From CAZTZY01 sp964617765 (GTDB taxonomy: Bacteria; Pseudomonadota; Gammaproteobacteria; Pseudomonadales; DT-91), in NCBI GenBank assembly GCA_964617765.1, contig CAZTZY010000003.1:11422-75421 (forward strand): 64,000 bases of DNA, written 5' to 3'. Positions 48,633 to 56,206 of this stretch are shown here, piece by piece. Every line of letters starts with the position of its first letter. Within the stretch, counting starts at the first letter, position 1. Under the pieces are notes generated by a model. It saw only the letters and a list, made by a program, of their open reading frames with translations, made no database searches and was not told the origin of the DNA. Made by a program: the position numbers and the translations under genes.

Positions 48633-49697
48633 TCAAGCTGTAGTGGGTGTGCCAGATACGCTTAATAATAATTGTAAAAATGCCCGACAGGAATCTTTTG
48701 CAGCTGATTCATTCATGGTGTGATAACCGGTTGTTGGTATCTGCAAGGTAGTGCCATGTACAAGACCATTAGACGCTGCAGTGATACGGCCCATTTCAGT
48801 GCTGCCTAAAGATTGTGTTTCCTTGCCATTGGCCAGGGATGTTTTATTTTGTTCAGCTATATATTCATCTTTAAACGAATAACGAATCCCCAGATCAATA
48901 CATAACTTTTCCAGCTTTTTGGTGGTTTCTTCATTGAATTTTGCATTGGCATCCTGTTTGCGTAAAACCACTTGTTGTTTGTCGGCAGCTTCACGATCTG
49001 GATAGGGACTGGTATCCACCACAATCAGTTGATTGGTCGATCCGCCAAAACGGCGAAACCATTCCAGTAAATAACGCCAACTACTGCCGGTTTCTTCCTG
49101 CGCCGTAAAAAAAGCCGTACCTTGAAATCCCAGGCTGAATAAATGCACTAATAGTGCAGTAGTTAGAACATTGTCCAGTTGCGCGCTGAGGATATCGCCA
49201 TTGATCTTCAAGCTGTCAGCAAAAGCAACAGGAGTGCCTGCTACAAGATGTTCAAGGCCACCCACTTCAAAAATAAGGTTATTACGGAACTCGCACGTGT
49301 AAGAGCTATTTATAATACCAGCTCCTCGGTAAGCACCAGACCAGGGCTCATAGGCTGTCAGGGGGGTACCATCAAACCTGTTGATGATTTTAGCCATGAG
49401 TTTTTCGGAAACCGAATTGCCCAGTAAATCCGAACGGTTTCCTGTAACGAAAGCAGCATATTGAAATTCATTAGGGCCAGTACAAATCAATCCGTGCCGG
49501 TCGATATGTGCAGAAAACATGGCAGAATCAGGTAGATTCCCTTGTGCTACCAACAAACCCTCATACCATGTAACAGTCGCACCGCGTTCTTCCAGTTCCC
49601 TTTGCAGAACCCTGAAAAATGAATGTTCAGCTCCAACAACACTGGGTTGTCGTATCAGTGATTTGAGAAGGTCGATAAAATCGTCAAATTTATTCAT
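48633..49697 (-). CDS. M42-type zinc aminopeptidase/deacylase
   Basis: A 354-residue di-zinc peptidase fold protein of the M42/M20 group. Metal and catalytic marks are FSAHIDRHG (His and Asp), SAQLDNVLTT (bridging Asp), FTAQEETGSS (catalytic Glu pair), VVDTSPYP (Asp) and TTGYHTMNES (His). The start ATG 49697 opens LKSLIRQPSVVGAE, the usual leader of this fold. The substrate is not known. It begins a three-gene run with the SUKH and esterase genes. Confidence 0.82.
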   Translation of the reverse strand: MNKFDDFIDLLKSLIRQPSVVGAEHSFFRVLQRELEERGATVTWYEGLLVAQGNLPDSAMFSAHIDRHGLICTGPNEFQYAAFVTGNRSDLLGNSVSEKLMAKIINRFDGTPLTAYEPWSGAYRGAGIINSSYTCEFRNNLIFEVGGLEHLVAGTPVAFADSLKINGDILSAQLDNVLTTALLVHLFSLGFQGTAFFTAQEETGSSWRYLLEWFRRFGGSTNQLIVVDTSPYPDREAADKQQVVLRKQDANAKFNEETTKKLEKLCIDLGIRYSFKDEYIAEQNKTSLANGKETQSLGSTEMGRITAASNGLVHGTTLQIPTTGYHTMNESAAKDSCRAFLQLLLSVSGTPTTA

Positions 49698-49727
49698 GGC
49701 ATTAGTCAGGAGAGCAGTTTTTGTTAT

Positions 49728-50090
49728 TTATGACACTTTATCACGAAACATAAAATACACCGCGGCCAGCAAACATAAACCGGCCCACAAATAATCGAGT
49801 TTTAAAGGCTCCTTTATATATAGCAGAGAGAAAGGAACAAATACAGAGAGCGAGATAACCTCCTGAATTATTTTCAGTTGGCCAATGCTTAATACAGAAT
49901 AACCAATGCGATTAGCGGGTACTTGCAACAGGTATTCAAAAAAAGCGATGCCCCAGCTAACCAGGGCGGCAATTAACCAGGGTTTATTATTCAGGTTTTT
50001 TAAATGCGCATACCAGGCAAATGTCATAAATACATTGCTGCAAAGTAACAGGCTTATAGAAACAATAATCGGGTTTAAAAGTGTATTCAT
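49728..50090 (-). CDS. DUF486 family small multidrug-like membrane protein
   Basis: A 120-residue four-helix membrane protein of the DUF486 (DMT superfamily) type. Visible family segments are FMTFAWYAHLKNLNNKPWLIAALVSWGIAFFEY split over the second helix, and LKIIQEVISL in the third. The start at 50090 (MNTLLNPIIV) fits the usual length; a 19-residue extension to 50147 does not. Function in the family is unknown. Confidence 0.83.
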   Translation of the reverse strand: MNTLLNPIIVSISLLLCSNVFMTFAWYAHLKNLNNKPWLIAALVSWGIAFFEYLLQVPANRIGYSVLSIGQLKIIQEVISLSVFVPFSLLYIKEPLKLDYLWAGLCLLAAVYFMFRDKVS

Positions 50091-50301
50091 CACACCAAAG
50101 CTTGATTCAGTTAAAAGTAAAATGCTGCCGGAAGAGTATAGCAGCAACTGTATCTGCTGCAGTGAGCTGGAAGGCTTATTAAAGGTAGATTTACCAAAAA
50201 ATGCCTTCTATACTCCATAGGTAGATCACAAATTCATGGAAATTATTATAAAAATCGATGGTCTATAGCTTATTCATCCATCTTATGGAATATCCATTGA
50301 T

Positions 50302-51843
50302 ATGACAGAAACCTCCAGCATTTTTCATTTTTCTGCCCCTTTTGATGTTTTATTGAGGGCCTTGCATTTTCATTACCTGCATGCGTTTATTCTGCTAGTG
50401 GCCTTAATGTTATTGGTATTGCCCAAAATGCCACCCAAAAATAATATCCTGCGGAATTCACTCAGGGTCATGGTGCTAATATTTGTCCTGATTCTGGGCA
50501 GCGGTTTTGCACAAATTTTCAGTTGGAGTCGTATAGGTTCTGTGCTCGATGAACTGGCACAACTAATTGCCGGCATGCTGGTAATACATATCGCCGGATT
50601 GGCAATATTTCGGGTGTTGTTCCGCGCATTGAAATGGCATCCACCAAGAATTCTTGAAGATTTATCAATAGTGTTAGTTTATATAGCGTGGATGATGGTT
50701 CGCTTGCGCTATGCCGGCCTTGATTTAACCAGCCTGGTTGCAACTTCGGCAGTAATGACAGGAATCATTGCATTCTCAATGCAGGAAACCCTGAGTAATA
50801 TTCTGGGTGGTCTTGCGCTACAACTGGATAAATCCATCAGTATAGGTGACTGGATAAAAGTGGAAGATGTCAGTGGCAGGGTAGTGCAGGTCACATGGCG
50901 TCATACCAGCGTGCGTACACGCAATGGTGAACTGGTTATATTGCCCAATAGCATATTGATGAAAACGAAATTCATTATCGTTGGCAGTGCAGATGTACAC
51001 CAATGGAGGCGCTGGATCAGCTTTTCGATTATCGATACAGTTGCCCCTCAACGCATTGTGAGCTGTATTGATCAGGCGTTGATTGACGCCAATATCGCCA
51101 ACGTCAGTAAATCACCATTACCACAATGCCTGATCATGGATTATAGCAAAGGCATGATTCATTATTCCCTGCGCTACTGGTTAACCGATGCAGGTCTGGA
51201 TGACCCTACCGATTCTGATGTGCGCTTGCATGTCTATGCTATCCTGCAGCGCAATGGTTACCGTTTAGTGCATCCTGGATGGGATATCAGCCTAACCAAA
51301 AATGATACTGAGCATGAGCAGCAGTTACGTTTACAAGAAGTTGCCCTGCGCCAAAAAACATTACGTAAAGTAGAAATGTTTAATGATCTTTCTGATGAAG
51401 AGGTCAGGCATTTGGCCAATACGCTGATATATGCCCCGTTTGCCAAAGGTAGTGTCATTACACATCAAGGTGCAGTAGCCCATTGGTTATATGTATTGAT
51501 TAGTGGAGAGGTGGATATCTGGTTTGAAAGTGCCGAAAAAGAGCGTCGATATCTGGCTAGCCTGAATGCCTGTTCAGTGTTTGGGGAGAGAGGATTAATG
51601 ACAGGAGAGCCAAGGCGCGCCACTGTTACAGCTAAAACAGACGTGGAATGTTATCGTATTGACAAAGTCAGTTTTGAACATATCCTGCAATCACGCCCAA
51701 CCCTGGCCGAAGCTTTTGCCAATATTCTAGTGGCGCGCACGCGGCAACATATCGAGGTTGATAATAATAAAACCAAAACTACGCATGAACACCAAACATC
51801 TCAATTGTTAATGAATATAAAGCGTTTTTTTTATCTGGATTGA
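50302..51843 (+). CDS. MscS-like channel with cyclic nucleotide-binding domain
   Basis: A 513-residue inner-membrane protein. About four hydrophobic helices precede the MscS core (about residues 145-245, TGIIAFSMQETLSNILGGLA then LQLDKSISIGDWIKVEDVSG and NGELVILPNS), followed by the cytoplasmic vestibule domain and a C-terminal cNMP-binding domain (about 365-485) with SGEVDIWF, FGERGLMTGEPRRATV. This layout is that of bacterial cyclic-nucleotide-gated MscS homologues, which open or close with cAMP more than with tension. It is a single gene between convergent and divergent neighbours. Confidence 0.92.
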   Translation: MTETSSIFHFSAPFDVLLRALHFHYLHAFILLVALMLLVLPKMPPKNNILRNSLRVMVLIFVLILGSGFAQIFSWSRIGSVLDELAQLIAGMLVIHIAGLAIFRVLFRALKWHPPRILEDLSIVLVYIAWMMVRLRYAGLDLTSLVATSAVMTGIIAFSMQETLSNILGGLALQLDKSISIGDWIKVEDVSGRVVQVTWRHTSVRTRNGELVILPNSILMKTKFIIVGSADVHQWRRWISFSIIDTVAPQRIVSCIDQALIDANIANVSKSPLPQCLIMDYSKGMIHYSLRYWLTDAGLDDPTDSDVRLHVYAILQRNGYRLVHPGWDISLTKNDTEHEQQLRLQEVALRQKTLRKVEMFNDLSDEEVRHLANTLIYAPFAKGSVITHQGAVAHWLYVLISGEVDIWFESAEKERRYLASLNACSVFGERGLMTGEPRRATVTAKTDVECYRIDKVSFEHILQSRPTLAEAFANILVARTRQHIEVDNNKTKTTHEHQTSQLLMNIKRFFYLD

Positions 51844-51878
51844 TAGACCGGAAAATGGGTAAAAATCAAATGTAAATA

Positions 51879-52256
51879 TCAAGGCTGATAAAATATTTGT
51901 ATCGCCCACGCGGCCAATGCCAGCCAAATCAATGCAATAAAAATTGCGGCGCCATAGCTTACCGGTTTTTCAATCAATGTTTCAGCTTGGCATCGTGCCT
52001 CACTGATAACACTCTCGGGAGTAAGGTGGATAATCAGGGCTATTCCCAAAGGTACAAGAATCAGGTCATCAAGATAACCAATAGCAGGTATAAAATCAGG
52101 TATTAGGTCAATCGGGCTTAATATATAAGCAGCAATAACAAATCCCAGTAATTTCACCATTAACGGAGCGTTAGGGTGGCGAGCAATGCAGTACACAGTA
52201 AGGGATTGTTTTTTTAATGCTCGAGCCTGTTGTTTTAGAGCGCTGATTAAATTCAT
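51879..52256 (-). CDS. DUF1232 (YkvA-like) membrane protein
   Basis: A 125-residue protein with the DUF1232 signature YILSPIDLIPDFIPAIGYLDDLILVPLG in its centre, where two short hydrophobic segments flank the IDLIPDFIP turn. A further C-terminal helix (about 102-120) probably anchors it. The family is widespread with no known function. It is convergent with the MscS-like gene. Confidence 0.85.
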   Translation of the reverse strand: MNLISALKQQARALKKQSLTVYCIARHPNAPLMVKLLGFVIAAYILSPIDLIPDFIPAIGYLDDLILVPLGIALIIHLTPESVISEARCQAETLIEKPVSYGAAIFIALIWLALAAWAIQIFYQP

Positions 52257-52578
52257 CTAAACCTTAAAATAGAAAACAAGTCGTTATAGATGATAGCAAA
52301 CCGTCGTCACATTTCCAGTCTATGGAAAATACTAAAACAGAGGGTATTCCATCATTCAAGAAAATGACAATTTTGAAATATTACTTACTGAAGGTTAAAA
52401 GTTGATCAGTGAATATATCCATAACGGGATTAGCCTAAAGAATGTCGTGGAAATGAACGGTTTTTTCTGCCAACCCATCGGTGGTACACATCCTCGACAA
52501 TTACTTGAATGAAGGCTATTTTTAAGTTAAATAATGTTTATAAAGACACCTATTTTCCAATCCTGAAAGAATTTCATT
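52257..52578. other. Intergenic region, possible tiny ORF
   Basis: A stretch of 322 bp without a clear gene. A 36-codon frame at 52402-52512 begins with TTG after GAAGG at good spacing and reads as ordinary protein sequence (NGISLKNVVEMNGFF), but nothing else supports it. No terminator or RNA gene was recognised. Confidence 0.35.
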
Positions 52579-53964
52579 ATGGAACCAGTCAATATCACGT
52601 ATCGCATAAAACTCAGTGAACAGGTCACCGAGGTATTTGATTATGAACTCGATGGCGACACCTTCGAACTGGTTACCAAAGACATCACCAACCCACCGGC
52701 CTGGACGAAACTGGGCTTCAAACAGTGCCCCAATTGCCCCCTTAACGTCGAAGAGCATCCGCATTGTCCCATGGCCCTGCAACTGCATGATCTGGTCCAG
52801 CGATTTCACCAAACACGCTCCATTGACGAGGTTGAGCTCGAAATTATTACCGAGCAGCGGAAAGTGACAAAAATTACGGCCTTGCAAAATGCCATCAGCT
52901 CTATGCTGGGTTTGCTCTTCCCCGTTTCCGGCTGCCCAAAGACAGAAGGCATGAAACCGCTGGCGCGCTTCCATGTGCCCATGGCATCTGAAGAAGAAAC
53001 CGTATTCCATGTTGCCGGAATGTACCTGTTGGCCCAGTATTTCGTGAACCTGAAAAATAAAAATGGCGTACTGTCTTTTGATGGACTGATCACCATGTAC
53101 GATGATTTGCATATCGTGAACAAATCCGTGGCGAGCCGATTACAGGCCGTCACCAGTTCTGATTCGGTCAAAAATGCCATTACCCTTATTGATATGTATT
53201 CCAGTTTGATTCCCATGCTGTTGCAGGATCAACTGGCCGAGATGCGCGGATTCTTCAGTGCCTATTTGCCCGAGGGCGAAGCGGTAGTAGCGACCAGCAA
53301 CTATCTGGAACAAGCCAAAGCCTTCAAGCTTGAATTAATACCTACCGATGAAGAATTACAGCGCCAGGAAGCTGAAAAACTGGCCGCTGAAAATGAAAGT
53401 AAAATCAAGGTTGAAGATGCAGAAGAAGATGAAGCGATTACAGCATTGCCGGAGTGGCTGAGAAAATCCATGCCTAAAGATAAACCGCCCATGCCAAAGT
53501 TTATTAAACCTGAAACAAAAACTGCAACGGGTTCAGTGCCAGAATCCATAAAGCCACAAGCTGAAGTGGCTAACGTTAAAGTAGATGCATCCAAACCAGA
53601 TGTCCTTAAACCAGAGACTCCTATACCACAGACTCCTCAACCAGAGGTCGCAAAACTGGTAAACAGTGAATTCGTTATGTCTTTAAGCCTGGAGCCTATT
53701 GCAGAGCCGGTAGTTGAAGAGAAAACAGAAGAAGTCAAAGTTACACAGGGTATGAAACCATTACCTCACGCCGTTACTCCCGCAGTATCAGCGGTGAAAA
53801 CCTCAATAGCATCTGCTCCAGCTGCACCGGAAAAAAAGAAAGCCGTCTATTTTATTCCCGATGATGATTTGCCTAAAAAACCCGGTGCCGAACCTGAAGT
53901 TGCCATCGTTGAAGTATCAAAAGAAGAAGATGGCGGTCTCAAAATGATAGATTTTGAGCCGTAA
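52579..53964 (+). CDS. Unrecognised cysteine-motif protein with long disordered tail
   Basis: A 461-residue protein that I cannot assign to a named family. Residues 1-235 look folded: KQCPNCPLNVEEHPHCP (Cys50, Cys53, Cys63 with two His) and a later SGCPK give a likely metal or iron-sulfur site, followed by helical segments (VFHVAGMYLLAQYFVNL; LIPMLLQDQLAEM). From about 250 on the chain is Glu-, Pro-, Lys- and Val-rich, low in hydrophobics and probably disordered, ending MIDFEP. There is no signal or membrane helix. It stands alone upstream of a G+C-richer operon on the other strand. The tail may tether partners. Confidence 0.8.
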   Translation: MEPVNITYRIKLSEQVTEVFDYELDGDTFELVTKDITNPPAWTKLGFKQCPNCPLNVEEHPHCPMALQLHDLVQRFHQTRSIDEVELEIITEQRKVTKITALQNAISSMLGLLFPVSGCPKTEGMKPLARFHVPMASEEETVFHVAGMYLLAQYFVNLKNKNGVLSFDGLITMYDDLHIVNKSVASRLQAVTSSDSVKNAITLIDMYSSLIPMLLQDQLAEMRGFFSAYLPEGEAVVATSNYLEQAKAFKLELIPTDEELQRQEAEKLAAENESKIKVEDAEEDEAITALPEWLRKSMPKDKPPMPKFIKPETKTATGSVPESIKPQAEVANVKVDASKPDVLKPETPIPQTPQPEVAKLVNSEFVMSLSLEPIAEPVVEEKTEEVKVTQGMKPLPHAVTPAVSAVKTSIASAPAAPEKKKAVYFIPDDDLPKKPGAEPEVAIVEVSKEEDGGLKMIDFEP

Positions 53965-54164
53965 TCCAGCGTATACATAAGCTGCAGAACTTATGAATAA
54001 CTGCTGAATAACGGTCAATTCTAACCCTTCACAAATTCAATGCAGGCTCCGTGGGAAATCTAGCTGCATGATAAAGGATTCTTCACGGAATTTACCCTGA
54101 GTTATTCAGATGGGTTTAGAGTGAGAAAAGGCGTCATTCTGAGTTACGCTTGAGTACCGCAGCA

Positions 54165-55061
54165 TTATTTGGATTTTAACTCAATGCCCTTGCCAGAAGG
54201 TGGTGCAGAACAATGCCCATCCTTTACCTGCGATAAAAACAACAGCGCATAACGGTTAACCAAAGCCTCGGTTTTTCCTGAGATACCACGGCCACCGAAA
54301 TTCATGTGGGTAGCCCTGTCAATCACCCCTAGCCATTTGCACCCCTCAGGCATATTGTCAAAAGGTTCCAGTCGCCTAGTCCAGTCGTTAAAAGTCCAGT
54401 CGTTAAAAGTCCAGTCGTTAAAAGACCATTCATTATTGAGTTCCTCATCCCGAGTACCGGTTAACATCAATACCGGTTGGTGAATATTGTCCCAAGCCTG
54501 TTTCGGGAAAATCAGGCCGGAACCTTGCGGAGAAAGCGCGATATAGGCATCAAATCGGTGTTGGCCAACAATGCCTGGCTTGTTATCGGCCCCGGCTTCC
54601 ATCATCACCGTGGCTGCACCCATCGAATGGCCAGCCAGCGCCATAAAAGGCGACTGGCAATGTTGCGCAGCCCACTGCCTGCCAGCATCGATATCCAAAA
54701 AACGTGCCTGATAAGCGGCAGGGTCAGTCACCAGGTTTACCAAACCTGCTTTTATGCTGCCATCACCTTTGTGCGAACGCAAGGCATCGCGACCGCTTTC
54801 AGCATGGCCAATAACCAAAGCCAGCCAGCCATTGTCACTTAAAAAACGGGCAAAATACGCATAACCCTCTTCAGAACCGCCGGCGCCGTGAGAAATAATC
54901 ACTGTGCCTTCGCAACCATTGCCTACAGGTTGATAAACGCGAACCGGCACTTTGGCATTATCCGCGCGAACAACGGTAACCAGTTCTGCTGAATAGGCAG
55001 TCAGGGTGATGGAAATCAGTAATAAAGGTGTTAGTAAAAATGAAAAGAATCGGGTCATCAT
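54165..55061 (-). CDS. Secreted alpha/beta hydrolase
   Basis: A 298-residue exported hydrolase: signal peptide (FFSFLLTPLLLISITLTAYSA), then an alpha/beta fold with the oxyanion strand IISHGAGGSEEGY, nucleophile elbow ALAGHSMGAATV (Ser), an Asp after VLMLTGTRDEE and a late His in RATHMNFGGRG. The substrate is unknown; it resembles dienelactone-hydrolase/platelet-activating-factor hydrolase-like secreted esterases. The double ATG at 55061 follows AGGATTAGCC; an upstream frame to 55160 is less likely. It contains an in-frame 15-bp triplication. It is last in a probable seven- or eight-gene operon. Confidence 0.82.
   Translation of the reverse strand: MMTRFFSFLLTPLLLISITLTAYSAELVTVVRADNAKVPVRVYQPVGNGCEGTVIISHGAGGSEEGYAYFARFLSDNGWLALVIGHAESGRDALRSHKGDGSIKAGLVNLVTDPAAYQARFLDIDAGRQWAAQHCQSPFMALAGHSMGAATVMMEAGADNKPGIVGQHRFDAYIALSPQGSGLIFPKQAWDNIHQPVLMLTGTRDEELNNEWSFNDWTFNDWTFNDWTRRLEPFDNMPEGCKWLGVIDRATHMNFGGRGISGKTEALVNRYALLFLSQVKDGHCSAPPSGKGIELKSK
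54378..54422 (-). repeat. Three perfect 15-bp tandem repeats within the hydrolase gene
   Basis: Copies at 54378-54392, 54393-54407 and 54408-54422 are identical and encode FNDWT three times; a degenerate fourth copy follows to 54437. The unit is a multiple of three, so copy-number change keeps the frame. The repeat lies in a surface loop before the catalytic His. Confidence 0.93.
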
Positions 55062-55098
55062 GGCTAATCCTGGTGTTTTAATGCCGACTGTAAAGTGT

Positions 55099-55713
55099 TC
55101 ACATTGAATGCATTTCCACAGGGAAAGCAGCCCGCAGTGCCAGTTTTTGCAAATAAGCATCTACCTGCGCAGGTATGGGCAAGGCATAATGTTTTGCCCA
55201 GCCGAGTAACTGATAATAATAAATATCTGCCAGCGAAAAATCATCTCCCGCCATATAACCGTGTGATGCCAGCCAGTCAAAAATCGGCGGCAGGGTATTT
55301 TCAAGGTGGCGTTTGCAGCTGTTATCGGTACCAGCAGGCCAGTTATAGATCATGGTTAAACGGGTAGATTGGTCGGCAATCCATAAATACGGTTCAATTT
55401 CAGTCGCTGCATAATACACCGCTTTGCGGTATTGATAACTCCGGGGCATATCTAGCGGAACCAGTTTTACCGTGGTACTGATTTCATTCAGGTACTCCAT
55501 AATCGCCAGTGATTCCGTGAAAACCTGCTTGCCATGCACTAACACAGGCACCTTGGCTGAAGGGTTCAGGGCTAGAAACTCCGGCGACAATGTTTCACCC
55601 TTGAAAGGATCAAGCCGGATCACCTCATGCGGCAGGCCCAGCTCACATAATGTCCATAATACGCGTTCAGCGCGGGAACGAAACGGGTAAGCATACAAAA
55701 CCAGATCATGCAT
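55099..55713 (-). CDS. Glutathione S-transferase family protein
   Basis: A 204-residue cytosolic GST. The thioredoxin-like N-terminal domain shows YAYPFRSRAERVLWTL (Ser/Arg glutathione-site residues), NPSAKVPVLVHG and FTESLAIMEYL, followed by an all-helical C-terminal domain with AGDDFSLADIYYYQLLGW. The enzyme should conjugate or reduce an electrophilic substrate with glutathione. It starts 27 bp after the channel-like gene on the same strand. Confidence 0.92.
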   Translation of the reverse strand: MHDLVLYAYPFRSRAERVLWTLCELGLPHEVIRLDPFKGETLSPEFLALNPSAKVPVLVHGKQVFTESLAIMEYLNEISTTVKLVPLDMPRSYQYRKAVYYAATEIEPYLWIADQSTRLTMIYNWPAGTDNSCKRHLENTLPPIFDWLASHGYMAGDDFSLADIYYYQLLGWAKHYALPIPAQVDAYLQKLALRAAFPVEMHSM

Positions 55714-55740
55714 GGTGACACCTTTGCAGAAAAAAGAAAT

Positions 55741-56136
55741 TCACTCGTTGCCAGTTTCTTCGACCATATCGGGATCGAAATGAAAATGGTGTAAAACCCG
55801 GTGAAATAACGGGCCAAATAACAATCCCGCTACCACTAAAAATAGAACACCGGAAAATAGCGCATAGAAACCGGCAAACAATTTTCCCTGCACTGTGGTC
55901 AAAATGTTAACAGGCCCCATGCCCCCTAAAATCATCGAGGCATTCAGGAAGGCATCCACCCAATCCAGTTGTTCAAAGTGGTGATAACCCAGCATGCCGA
56001 TTAACAACGCAATCAGGATCAAACCCATTGCGCCGGATAAATAACGTAATAAACGATGGCGAAAATGCGCGGGTGAAAGCGGGGCTTCCGTTTTGTGTTC
56101 AAAGGCCTTGCCGATAAAACCCTTTCTGTAATGCAT
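55741..56136 (-). CDS. Two-helix membrane protein, channel-like without selectivity filter
   Basis: A 131-residue membrane protein with two helices (about residues 35-52 and 84-110). Between them LNASMILGGMGPVN followed by GKLFAGFYALFSGVLFL has the shape of the two-helix potassium-channel (Ion_trans_2) family, but the TVGYG filter is replaced by GGMGPV. The homology is my inference from pattern; if right, the protein no longer selects potassium and may be a scaffold. The tail is His-rich (FHRVLHHFHFD). It sits between the molybdoenzyme and the GST. Confidence 0.65.
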   Translation of the reverse strand: MHYRKGFIGKAFEHKTEAPLSPAHFRHRLLRYLSGAMGLILIALLIGMLGYHHFEQLDWVDAFLNASMILGGMGPVNILTTVQGKLFAGFYALFSGVLFLVVAGLLFGPLFHRVLHHFHFDPDMVEETGNE

Positions 56137-56206
56137 TGGAAGAACCTCAAATCCTGTATTCAGGTGTTAGATAAATTATCCGGTTAAAAAATAGCTCAGG
56201 GCTATT

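Noticed and set aside
52402..52512. 36-codon TTG-start ORF
   Set aside because: Good spacing to GAAGG but too short and unsupported. It is only mentioned in the intergenic entry.
52522..53112. Long minus-strand frame of 196 codons
   Set aside because: It lies opposite the real plus-strand gene at 52579-53964 and looks like its shadow.
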